Assembly: GCA_016872775.1 (NCBI GenBank)
Contig: VGZA01000053.1
Location: forward strand, 1 to 41,109
DNA length: 41,109 bases
Direction: 5' to 3'
From: Planctomycetota bacterium
Lineage (GTDB): Bacteria; Planctomycetota; Planctomycetia; Pirellulales; Pirellulaceae
Shown: positions 7,798-15,440 of the stretch, piece after piece
How the letters are laid out: each line of letters begins with the position of its first letter
How positions within the stretch are numbered: the first letter of the stretch is position 1
Program-made: the position numbers and the translations under genes
The notes under the pieces: model-generated
Database searches by the model: none
What the model was told of the DNA's origin: nothing
What the model saw: the letters and a program-made list of their open reading frames with translations, nothing else

Positions 7798-9018
7798 TCA
7801 ACTCTTGCTGGGCGTATCGGTGGACACGGTTAACGGACTGGGTGCCGCCAGCGTCGCCCGTTTGGCGGCCTCGGGATCCGCCTTTTCAAGGCGCGCAAGG
7901 TGCTGCTTCGCCTCCGGTAACGGACAGCGGCGAAGATAGACAATGACGGGAACTCGCATCCAAGGTGTCTTGTTCTTTCCCGCATCCATGAACAACTGCA
8001 CGAGTCGCTCCACGCACGACCAGTCTTTGTAATCGGCCAGGTCCTTGATTACCAGATCCGCCTGCTGAGGATTGTCGAGCACCAGCCGTAACGCTTGCAC
8101 CACGCGCTGTTTGGGCAGGAGAGAAACGTCCTGCAGATGGAATCGCATCGCCATGATCGAGGCGTAGACATCCTGGTACTCGCTTTTCGGGTTGCCCAGA
8201 TACAACTCCTCGACTACCGGTATGCCTGTTTCACCTTTCAGCGTCAGGTAACAGGCGAGCAAAGCGTCCAGAGCGGATCGCTGTTCGCGAGAATCGGAAC
8301 GAATCATCGCTTCCAGCATCGGTACGTCGGTTTCCGTACCGCAGATTCCCAGCAGCGTAAAGTACAGGCGGCGGCGGGAAGGCGAAACCTTGCTGTCGGC
8401 CAGCCATCCGACGATCCGATCGTGATTCATCCGATCTTTCAAAGCGGCAACGTCGGAATAGGGCGCAATGGCGAATTCGTCATAAGCGTCACGCGCCAGC
8501 AGGGCGTCGGCATCTTCCAGATACTCCTGGAAAAACGCCAGTCGATCCGGCCCGGATCGCGGCACTTTCGGCAGTTTCAGGACGAACGCCGCCGAGCGTT
8601 GATTCAGCGATGTTGGCGACGACCACTGCAAAGCGCCCGCCAATTCCATGGCCCGGATCTGGAACAGTTTGCCTTTCGTCGGATCGCCGAAATAGAACGC
8701 CTCGATCAAATCCCCCTCGTCGACCATGTCACCGCCCTTCACGACGGTTTGAACCCGGAACTTCGCTTTGGGAACTTCGGCGGCGAATTCGTTTTCTTTG
8801 GGCGCCGGCGGAGCCGGAACCTCCAGACGGGCAATCACCACCACGTCCATCTCGTTCAGTTCCTGCGTCAGTGTTTTTCCTTCCGCCGAACAGAACGGGC
8901 AGGTCAATGCCGAAACGAGCTGAGGAAATACCCCGCCGATCAAAATCGTGATCGCCGCCGAAATCAGGAACGGCAACCCAACTGGTCTCGTGTCATTGCG
9001 CAATGCTTGAACGACCAT
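7798..9018 (-). CDS. Secreted CPFC-motif protein, helical-repeat-like
   Basis: 406 residues. The ATG at 9018 has AAAGGAG about 6 nt upstream. A hydrophobic stretch (15-36) followed by SALTCPFCSAEG places a C40-P-F-C43 pair at or just after the likely signal-peptide cleavage site. After an Ala/Pro-rich strand region (60-150), residues 200-360 are helical with repeating patterns that look like HEAT-type repeats (for example LGICGTETDVPMLEAMI). No enzyme motif is visible. The CxxC pair could bind a metal or be redox active, which is a guess. It is the third gene of the ABC-transporter cassette, 69 nt after the permease and just ahead of the two DUF3299-like genes. Confidence 0.7.
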   Translation of the reverse strand: MVVQALRNDTRPVGLPFLISAAITILIGGVFPQLVSALTCPFCSAEGKTLTQELNEMDVVVIARLEVPAPPAPKENEFAAEVPKAKFRVQTVVKGGDMVDEGDLIEAFYFGDPTKGKLFQIRAMELAGALQWSSPTSLNQRSAAFVLKLPKVPRSGPDRLAFFQEYLEDADALLARDAYDEFAIAPYSDVAALKDRMNHDRIVGWLADSKVSPSRRRLYFTLLGICGTETDVPMLEAMIRSDSREQRSALDALLACYLTLKGETGIPVVEELYLGNPKSEYQDVYASIMAMRFHLQDVSLLPKQRVVQALRLVLDNPQQADLVIKDLADYKDWSCVERLVQLFMDAGKNKTPWMRVPVIVYLRRCPLPEAKQHLARLEKADPEAAKRATLAAPSPLTVSTDTPSKS

Positions 9019-9087
9019 GGAAGCTCCTTTGGTTCATTTTGCTTACGTTCCGAGTACGGGTCCAGTTCGGACTTCCGGGGTGGGCGG

Positions 9088-10707
9088 TTACGATCCAAGC
9101 GACCGACTCACATCCGTACGGTAGGCCGAAAGGGCGGGGAGGAAACCGGAGCCAATCGCTAATAGGATCAGCGCTGGCAAGACGACGACCTCAGGGGAAA
9201 TTTTCCACTCCCAGACGCCGCTTGTCGAGGCCATCTCGAAGAGGTCGCCCATTTTCAGGCCGGGGGCGAGGTCGAAGAAACCGAGGCTGACCCCCGTATA
9301 TTCCTCAATTTGACCGCTGGCGGCGGCATTGAGGCTGTGTCCCAGGGTCCAGCCAATCAGCCCACCCCCGATCGCCAGGATGATCGATTCCAACAGGATA
9401 ATTGTCATTACCGTCGACCGGCCGGCACCCAGAGCCCGGATCACGGCGATTTCACGTTTCCGTTCGCTCATCGAATTGTAAATGCTGACCAGAATGCTCG
9501 TCCCCGATACGACGCAGATCATGGCGGTCAGGAAAAGTAAGGCCCTTTGCAGGGGTGTGACGATGAACGTGAACAGCGAGAGGATCTCCTGCAACGGGAA
9601 AATCGCCTGAGCATCTTTGCCTTTCCCGACCAGATACTGCAGACTCAATGCGCCGCGCTGTTTGGAGAGCACGAGCAGCGAAGTGACTTTGCGTTGTTCC
9701 AGCGGCAGCGGGATGCTGCTAGACTCGGCACGCGGCAGCACAAACGGCTGCTCCGCTGCGACCGGAGGCTCGACGGACGCCCCGCCATCCGCCGTCGCGG
9801 GATCCCCGTCAGCCGATTTCTCGGATTCCGTCTTTGTGGGCACCGGCTCCGCGTGCTCCTCCATCAGATAAAAGCCTTCCATGTTGATGAATGCCGCGCG
9901 ATCGTTGGGGGTACCGGTCGGAGCGAGGATCCCCACGACGGTGAACTGTTGGGCGTGCTTGTGACCGTCCACGCTGCCGTGGGCCGGCGCGATCGGATCC
10001 CCCACCTTGAGTTTCAATTCGCGGGCGACCGTCGAGCCGAGTACCGCTTCGAAATAACCATGATCCTCGCTGTGGCGTTGGAAGTTGCGACCGGCCTTGA
10101 ATGCATATTTCTTTTCGCTGTCCTCGCCGTACCGTAAACGCTCGAAAAGCTCCGGCACGGTGCCCACGACGCGGAAATTCCCCAGATAGTCGCCCAGGCA
10201 GACCGGCAGCGCGAATTCCGTGTAGATGGCAAATTTGCCCGGTCGACCGCGATCCAGATGTCTCGCGGCGCCCCGCTCCAGCGCCTGTTCCGCGATCATT
10301 CCGCCCAGCAACGACGCGGGAGCCAGTCCGACGGCGGGGCTGCCCAGCAAATCGAAACCGGCCATTGCCTGCCGAATCGCTTCGGCCTCCACACGGACCG
10401 CCGTCGTGATCTCGCGATCACGTTGGTCCGCGGTCAAGAACTCCAGATAGTATTCGTACGGAATATTCTCGACGGGAGAACTGAGATAGTAGACGGTGTT
10501 CAGCGTAAGCTGCAGTTTGCCGCCCTTGGCCCCCACGATCATGTTGTAGCCGAGACTGGCATTGGAGGTGAACGACTCCTGCATGACGCCGTGCACCGAC
10601 AACACCACCACGACCAGTGTCACGCCCAGCGCCATCGATATCATCGTCAGCAGCGACGGGAACAGGCGGTGCTGAATGCTGCGCAAAGCGATTCTCCACA
10701 GGCTCAT
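9088..10707 (-). CDS. ABC transporter permease, FtsX/MacB type
   Basis: 539 residues with the FtsX/MacB layout. There is one N-terminal membrane helix (about 15-40, LLTMISMALGVTLVVVVL), a large extracytoplasmic domain, then three C-terminal helices around 385-410, 430-455 and 507-530. The loop RKREIAVIRALGAGRSTV after the second helix is the usual coupling region of the family. An acidic, Ala/Pro-rich insert (about 280-330) extends the outer domain. The ATG at 10707 overlaps the ATPase stop (ATGA) with GGAGG 6 nt upstream. Such transporters usually move lipoproteins, peptides or envelope signals rather than importing nutrients; the substrate is not evident. Confidence 0.9.
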   Translation of the reverse strand: MSLWRIALRSIQHRLFPSLLTMISMALGVTLVVVVLSVHGVMQESFTSNASLGYNMIVGAKGGKLQLTLNTVYYLSSPVENIPYEYYLEFLTADQRDREITTAVRVEAEAIRQAMAGFDLLGSPAVGLAPASLLGGMIAEQALERGAARHLDRGRPGKFAIYTEFALPVCLGDYLGNFRVVGTVPELFERLRYGEDSEKKYAFKAGRNFQRHSEDHGYFEAVLGSTVARELKLKVGDPIAPAHGSVDGHKHAQQFTVVGILAPTGTPNDRAAFINMEGFYLMEEHAEPVPTKTESEKSADGDPATADGGASVEPPVAAEQPFVLPRAESSSIPLPLEQRKVTSLLVLSKQRGALSLQYLVGKGKDAQAIFPLQEILSLFTFIVTPLQRALLFLTAMICVVSGTSILVSIYNSMSERKREIAVIRALGAGRSTVMTIILLESIILAIGGGLIGWTLGHSLNAAASGQIEEYTGVSLGFFDLAPGLKMGDLFEMASTSGVWEWKISPEVVVLPALILLAIGSGFLPALSAYRTDVSRSLGS

Positions 10708-11387
10708 GCCGCGCCTCCATGGGCTTGTGCGATCTGATTGATTTCGTCCAGCCTTTCGCGGCGGGAAAACTGTTCAGCCACCTCGTTCGAATGCGTCACC
10801 ATCAACAACGCGATCCTGTCTTCGTCGCACGTCGCACGGATCAGATCGATGATGTTCTGCTGATTGGCGGGATCAACGTTCGCGGTTGGCTCGTCGGCGA
10901 GCAACAATCGTGGGCGATTTGCCAAGGCCCGGGCAACGGCGACTCGCTGCTGTTCCCCAACCGACATGGCCGACGGCTTGTGGTGCCAGCGATGCGCCAG
11001 GCCGACTCGATCGAGCAATCGGCGCGCTCGTTCCGGATCCTTGAGGCCGCGCACGAACGTCATACCAAGCAGGACGTTTTCCAATGCGTTGAAAGCCGGC
11101 AATAGGTTGAATGTCTGGAAAACATAACCGATTTTTGCCGCCCGATACCGGTCCAATCCGGCCTCGCTGAACCGGCCGACGTCGCGGCCGTCGAATTTAA
11201 TCTTTCCGGCGTCGGCCCGGGTAATCCCGGCAATCACGTGCAACAAGGTGGTCTTGCCGCAGCCGCTGCGCCCCAGCAATACCACCTGCTCGCATTCACC
11301 GATCGCAAATCGAGGCACGTCCAGCACCGGAAGCCGCGCTCCGTTGGGCTCCCGATAACTCTTGCGAATCCCCTCCAACAACAACAT
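10704..11387 (-). CDS. ABC transporter ATPase, LolD/MacB type
   Basis: 227 residues from the ATG at 11387, which has AGGGGA about 6 nt upstream; an in-frame ATG at 11423 is possible but has poorer spacing. All nucleotide-binding motifs are present: Walker A GRSGCGKTT (39-47), Q-loop Q91 in YVFQTFNLLPAF, signature SVGEQQR (142-148), Walker B LLLADEP (161-167) and the switch His in VTHS. The SVGEQQR signature is common in the LolD/MacB group. It forms a translationally coupled pair with the FtsX-type permease and is the first gene of an eight-gene minus-strand run. Confidence 0.92.
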   Translation of the reverse strand: MLLLEGIRKSYREPNGARLPVLDVPRFAIGECEQVVLLGRSGCGKTTLLHVIAGITRADAGKIKFDGRDVGRFSEAGLDRYRAAKIGYVFQTFNLLPAFNALENVLLGMTFVRGLKDPERARRLLDRVGLAHRWHHKPSAMSVGEQQRVAVARALANRPRLLLADEPTANVDPANQQNIIDLIRATCDEDRIALLMVTHSNEVAEQFSRRERLDEINQIAQAHGGAA

Positions 11388-11717
11388 CCGTATTCCCCTG
11401 ACAACATCTTCCCCTGGCAACATACTCCCCAGACACCATCAAGCTTGACGCTGGCCAAGCGCTGTCCCGCAAATCGCCGGGCCACGCGACGGCAGCGTCG
11501 CGCAAGCAGAACATGCCAATTTCCGTTGTACTTCTTTGGTTGCCGTCACGCAACCACAGCCCGCGCCGCGTACGCCAAAGCTGCGGTCGCGGCGCCGATT
11601 CGACGAGCAGTAGATTCTTGCCCCTGTCAAGGGATTGTTCGGCAAGCTATTCTGTCGAGTAGCCAGGTCGATGATGGCGGTTTCCGAACCCCCTCCCCGC
11701 GCGCGGTTTTGAGCACT
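11388..11717. other. Divergent intergenic region between ABC operon and trpC
   Basis: No supportable gene: the open frame ahead of trpC translates to low-complexity Arg/Ala/Gln-rich sequence. The region must contain the promoters of both flanking units. The best trpC candidate is CTGTCA (about 11627-11632), 18 bp, then TATTCT, four of six matches in each box, which is weak. I see no trp leader peptide or attenuator. Confidence 0.4.
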
Positions 11718-12500
11718 GTGGCATCCATTCTGGAAAAAATCGTCTCCACCAAGAAGTCCGAAGTTGACGCGGCGCGCCGCAAGGTCTCCGAGTCGGAGCT
11801 GGTGAGCCGACTGATCTCCGCGCCCCCCGTGCGCGACTTCTACGCTGAGCTCGCCGCGCCAGGGCCGATCAAGCTGATCGCCGAAGTGAAAAAAGCCAGT
11901 CCGTCCAAGGGGATCATCCGAGCCGATTTCGATCCCGTGGCGATCGCCAGGACGTATGAATCCCACGGCGCCACCTGCATCAGCGTCCTGACCGACGAAC
12001 CGTACTTCCAAGGTTCGTTGCGGTACCTGGAAGCGATCCGCGCTGCGACGACGATTCCCCTGTTGCGCAAGGACTTCATCATCGATCGTTACCAGTTGCT
12101 GGAGGCGCGGGTCGCCGGTGCCGACGCCGTGCTGCTGATCGCGGAATGCCTGGACGACTGCCTGCTGCGCGGGTTACACAACCAGGCACTCGAATTGGGG
12201 ATGACACCGCTAGTGGAATTTTACGAGCCGGACAACCTGCCCCGCGTGCTTGCGGCGGGTGCTACACTTATTGGTGTGAACAACCGTGACCTGCGCAGCT
12301 TTGAAATCGATTTGCAGCACACGATTCGCATGCGAGAACGGATCCCCGCCGACCGGCTGCTCGTCGGCGAAAGCGGCATCCATTCGACGGCCGACGTGCG
12401 CTTATTGAATGATGCCGGAGTGCGGGCAATCCTGGTAGGCGAGCATTTGATGGCCCAAGCCGATATCGGGTCGGCTGTGCGGGAACTGATGGCCATCTGA
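11718..12500 (+). CDS. trpC: Indole-3-glycerol phosphate synthase
   Basis: A 260-residue TIM-barrel enzyme of tryptophan synthesis; it closes the ring of carboxyphenylamino-deoxyribulose phosphate to indole-3-glycerol phosphate. The sequence starts SILEKIV and shows the family motifs EVKKASPSKG (catalytic Lys), SVLTDEPYFQG, LLRKDFIID (second Lys), GVNNRDL and LLVGESGI (phosphate binding). I chose GTG at 11718 (V-A-S-I-L-E-K-I-V) because it matches the usual TrpC start and length; no clear Shine-Dalgarno precedes it, and a TTG at 11709 is an alternative. It is not next to other trp genes here, which is common outside the enterobacteria. Confidence 0.95.
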   Translation: MASILEKIVSTKKSEVDAARRKVSESELVSRLISAPPVRDFYAELAAPGPIKLIAEVKKASPSKGIIRADFDPVAIARTYESHGATCISVLTDEPYFQGSLRYLEAIRAATTIPLLRKDFIIDRYQLLEARVAGADAVLLIAECLDDCLLRGLHNQALELGMTPLVEFYEPDNLPRVLAAGATLIGVNNRDLRSFEIDLQHTIRMRERIPADRLLVGESGIHSTADVRLLNDAGVRAILVGEHLMAQADIGSAVRELMAI

Positions 12501-12527
12501 CCGCGGCGAATGTCGCAGGAGTTTATG

Positions 12528-13394
12528 ATGACCGGAATGATGGAGTCGCTGCAGACGATCAACAGCTTTGCGCGGACCTTGTTGGCAGTAGTCATCGTCG
12601 GAGCCGGCTCGCTCGCCGGCTGGAAAGGTTACACCACCTACTACTCCAAGGAACTGGAGTCGACGGAGGCCGCCAAGAAGCTGGCTTCGGCCCAGGAGGA
12701 ACTGACCCGCACCCGCAATGAACTCGAGGAACGCGCCGCGCAAGTCGAAAGACAGACCAGGGAACTCGCCGAAAAAGATGCCTCGATCCGATCCCTGGAA
12801 GCCGATGTCGCAAAGAAAGCCGAGGAAATCGCGCGACTGGATACCGCCATGCGATTGCTGAAGGTCGATCACCGACTGGCTCAGCTGACGGTCGTTGACC
12901 AGTCGCGCGACCCCGACAGCAAGACGGTGGTCACGGAAGTTGAATTCGTCGAGGTAAACGACGAGGGGTTTTCAATCGACGAACCTCGTCGGTTCCAGAT
13001 CCGCGGTGAACTTGTCTATATCGACAATTGGGTCGTGAAATTCGAGGACAAGTATATCGAAGAACAAAACGACCTCGATCGTACTACGTCACTCGTACTG
13101 TTCCGTCGTATTTTTGGCGACCAGCAGGAGCCACGAGACGGAATGGCGCTCGATGATACCAATCGTCCTCCCCGCGCTTACACGCGCGGAGGCGCGGTCT
13201 CCGAGTTCGAACGGCGGATCTGGAGTGACTTCTGGAATATCGCCAACGACGAAAAACGGGCCCATGAACTGGGCATCCGCGCGGCACACGGCGAAGCGGT
13301 CTCCATCAAAGCGGAAAAAGGACGCAGTTACCGGCTGATGCTGCGAGCCTCGGATGGATTGAGCCTGGTCCCAAACGAACGGGCCACGAATTAA
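12528..13394 (+). CDS. Membrane-anchored coiled-coil protein of unknown function
   Basis: 288 residues from the ATG at 12528, which has AGGAG 6 nt upstream; in-frame ATGs at 12510 and 12525 are alternatives. One membrane helix (about 15-33, LLAVVIVGAGSLAGW) is followed by a long heptad-rich, Glu/Lys/Ala-rich coiled coil (about 40-105) and a compact C-terminal domain (115-280) with alternating strands (TVVTEVEFVEVNDEGF). The layout suggests an inner-membrane protein with an exported or cytoplasmic coiled-coil stalk. It lies 27 nt after trpC and is probably cotranscribed, though no functional link is evident. I do not recognise the family. Confidence 0.75.
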   Translation: MTGMMESLQTINSFARTLLAVVIVGAGSLAGWKGYTTYYSKELESTEAAKKLASAQEELTRTRNELEERAAQVERQTRELAEKDASIRSLEADVAKKAEEIARLDTAMRLLKVDHRLAQLTVVDQSRDPDSKTVVTEVEFVEVNDEGFSIDEPRRFQIRGELVYIDNWVVKFEDKYIEEQNDLDRTTSLVLFRRIFGDQQEPRDGMALDDTNRPPRAYTRGGAVSEFERRIWSDFWNIANDEKRAHELGIRAAHGEAVSIKAEKGRSYRLMLRASDGLSLVPNERATN

Positions 13395-13420
13395 GGCTCC
13401 GCAAGTCCGCGACCACCGCC

Positions 13421-13912
13421 CTACATTGACGGTTGTGATGCGGCAGAGGCACTCGACGCGGCCTGGTCCGCGAGTCGCCGTTCAAGGGCAACGATCTTCT
13501 CCAGCCGCCGCGCGTGCCGCCCCCCTTCAAATTCCGCGCGAAACCAGATCTCGACGATCCGATCGATCCGCTTATCGTCCCCCAGATCGCCGGATAGGCA
13601 AAGCACATTCACGTCGTTGTGACGACGGCACATCTCGGCCGTGAATTCGTCGTAACATGTCGCCGCACGGACACCACGAAACTTGTTTGCCGTGATCGCC
13701 ATGCCGATACCAGTACCGCATATCAGGATGCCGCGGTCCGCCGTCCCATCCGCCACTTTTCCGCCAACAATCGCCGCGACATCCGGATAATCGGCGCTCT
13801 GGCAATCCATCACTCCTTCGTCATGCACTTGATGTCCCAAACCGCGCACGAATTCGACCAGCTTCGCTTTGGTCGCGTATCCACGATGGTCGCTGCCAAC
13901 TGCCACCTTCAT
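13421..13912 (-). CDS. rpiB: Ribose-5-phosphate isomerase B
   Basis: 163 residues. RpiB interconverts ribose 5-phosphate and ribulose 5-phosphate in the pentose phosphate pathway. Visible motifs are GSDHRGY (6-12, substrate loop), ICGTGIGM with the catalytic Cys at 65, RAATCYDEFTAEMCRRHND (83-100) and NVLCLSGDLG. The C-terminal tail is about 15 residues longer than usual and Ala/Ser-rich. It starts 12 nt after the stop of the TsaC/phosphatase fusion gene, so the two are likely one operon. Confidence 0.95.
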   Translation of the reverse strand: MKVAVGSDHRGYATKAKLVEFVRGLGHQVHDEGVMDCQSADYPDVAAIVGGKVADGTADRGILICGTGIGMAITANKFRGVRAATCYDEFTAEMCRRHNDVNVLCLSGDLGDDKRIDRIVEIWFRAEFEGGRHARRLEKIVALERRLADQAASSASAASQPSM

Positions 13913-13924
13913 CGCATTACTACC

Positions 13925-15070
13925 TTATACGGCCGGAAGCAGCGGCAACATCGACATGTCGAAGCGCTGCAACCAGTCGGCCAACTGATGGTCAATCTGC
14001 TCCGCACACCGCTGATAAAGTTCCGGTGGCCCGCCGATCGGGTCGCCAATATCAGTGTTGTTCGACGCTACCAGGCCGATGCGGGATGCCACCTCCGGCC
14101 ACTGCGAGAGTATTGCGTCGCGATGCCCGCGCGTCATCGTCAAAATCGTGTCGGCGAACCTGATCAAGCGGTCCGAAAGTGGTTGGCTCTCATGGTGGGC
14201 CAGATCGACACCCCTCGCACGAACCGCTTGATCGGCTTCCGGAGTCGCATGGCCGCCCGCCATCGCCGCGATTCCCGCCGACATCACCATCACCCCCCGC
14301 TCTTCCAGTTCCTGTAATTGACAGCCAAGCCGATCGGCGAAACGCCTTCGCATCAGCACCTCCGCCATCGGACTGCGGCAGGTATTTCCGGTACAAACAA
14401 ACAGCAGGACGTAGCTCGCCAGACGCCGTAACGTCGAATCAACAATCACGCCACTGCGTTCGATCTGATACGACTGGCCACGCACCCGAACGACCGACGA
14501 CGGTTGCGCGAACTTGCAGCGGCCATCGTCCAGTACCAGACCGACGTCGTCGCCCAGGAACTTCACGACATCGACGCCGGTGACAGCCTCCGACTCACCG
14601 CTTCGATTCGCACTGGTCAGGACCAGCGGTCCCACCGCTAACCGCATGGCGTTCATGATCAGCGCATGTGCGGGGGCCCGCATGCCGAGTGTTCCGTCGG
14701 ATACGACCAGTTTCCGCACATTCTCGGGCAGCCTACCGACCAGGCTGTCCGGATGTTCATCGTCGACGACCAGGGTGATCGGTCCCGGCCAGCACCGTCG
14801 AGCCAACCGGACGGCCAAGGGCGACATGTGCGGCGCGAAGTCGAGCGCCTCCTCGACACTGCGGATCGCCAACGTGAAACCATGTCCAGGCTTGCGGCCT
14901 TTGATGTCGTGGAGGCGTTGTACCGCGTCCGAATGCAAGGCGCTCGCCGCCAGCCCGTAAACCGTCTCGGTGGGAAATGCGACCAGACCACCTTCCGCCA
15001 ACGTTTGCACGGCGCGATGCACCAGATCGCGCGGATCCTCCGAAGCACTTACGTCAAGTACGACAGGCAT
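13925..15070 (-). CDS. TsaC/Sua5 domain fused to YwlE-type phosphatase
   Basis: 381 residues with two enzymes. Residues 1-210 are a TsaC/YrdC/Sua5 domain with FPTETVYGLAA (32-42), KGRKPGHG, WPGPITLVV, GMRAP and LTSANRSGE. That family makes threonylcarbamoyl-AMP for the t6A modification of ANN-decoding tRNAs. Residues 218-370 are a low-molecular-weight phosphatase: the P-loop is C226-T-G-N-T-C-R-S, followed by PMAE, and the acid loop is DPIGG (D343). The Thr after Cys and the DPxGG loop match protein-arginine phosphatase YwlE rather than classical tyrosine phosphatases. In Bacillus subtilis ywlC (Sua5-like), ywlE and ywlF (rpiB) are separate neighbours; here the first two are fused and rpiB follows. 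Arginine-phosphate specificity is an inference. Confidence 0.9.
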   Translation of the reverse strand: MPVVLDVSASEDPRDLVHRAVQTLAEGGLVAFPTETVYGLAASALHSDAVQRLHDIKGRKPGHGFTLAIRSVEEALDFAPHMSPLAVRLARRCWPGPITLVVDDEHPDSLVGRLPENVRKLVVSDGTLGMRAPAHALIMNAMRLAVGPLVLTSANRSGESEAVTGVDVVKFLGDDVGLVLDDGRCKFAQPSSVVRVRGQSYQIERSGVIVDSTLRRLASYVLLFVCTGNTCRSPMAEVLMRRRFADRLGCQLQELEERGVMVMSAGIAAMAGGHATPEADQAVRARGVDLAHHESQPLSDRLIRFADTILTMTRGHRDAILSQWPEVASRIGLVASNNTDIGDPIGGPPELYQRCAEQIDHQLADWLQRFDMSMLPLLPAV

Positions 15071-15222
15071 AGGGACACCATCCCAGGATCAACTCGGAAA
15101 CGGTGCTGAATACGAAACTGGCCGACCGTACTGTCCTCAATTCCCCGCCGAGCCGCCAGCGCCCGAACAGGGAGTTGCTCGCCACAAAATTAATGATTTG
15201 AAGCACTTCCGGCAATTGAGCT

Positions 15223-15252
15223 ACTATAGGGAACCGGCCCATTCATGGTCAA
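15223..15252 (-). promoter_or_regulatory. Sigma-70-like promoter for tsaC-phosphatase/rpiB
   Basis: On the minus strand TTGACC (15252-15247) is separated by 18 bp from TATAGT (15228-15223); each box matches the consensus at five of six positions. Transcription would start near 15216 and leave an approximately 145-nt leader before the ATG at 15070. Confidence 0.55.
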
Positions 15253-15266
15253 GTAGCACCCCAGGA

Positions 15267-15440
15267 GTAGCTCGAAACGGTTCGTAGCTCGAAACCTGTT
15301 TCGAGTCGCCCTGGTTAATGCGAACGCCGAGAGACCATCTCCGAGTTACGTACCAATTTTCGCTCTACCTCGCGAAACAAGTTTCGCTCTACGCTGCGCA
15401 ACAAGTTTCGCATTACCTCGCGCAACAAGTTTCGCGCTAC
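15267..15440. repeat. CGAAAC-TT-GTTTCG repeat cluster 2 with 24-bp tandem array
   Basis: Read on the minus strand, 15440-15345 contains four 24-bp tandem units beginning GTAG/GTAA and carrying GCGAAACTTGTT followed by the inverted half; the fourth is degenerate. Further on, 15284-15305 has CTCGAAAC-CT-GTTTCGAG, and a half-copy GTAGCTCGAAAC starts at 15267. The first tandem unit supplies the TAG stop codon of the deacetylase gene (15439-15437). The units abut directly with no spacers, so this is not a CRISPR array. Apart from this cluster and the promoter at 15223-15252 I see nothing in 15071-15436. Confidence 0.8.

Noticed and set aside
8095-9162. Plus-strand open frame of 355 codons
   Set aside because: Antisense to the CPFC protein, which has a good start, Shine-Dalgarno and signal peptide.
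11238-11717. N-terminal extension of trpC
   Set aside because: The extra 160 residues are low-complexity and overlap the divergent ATPase gene; TrpC proteins start at the SILEKIV segment.
15345-15440. CRISPR array
   Set aside because: The 24-bp units are contiguous with no spacers and there are no cas genes.
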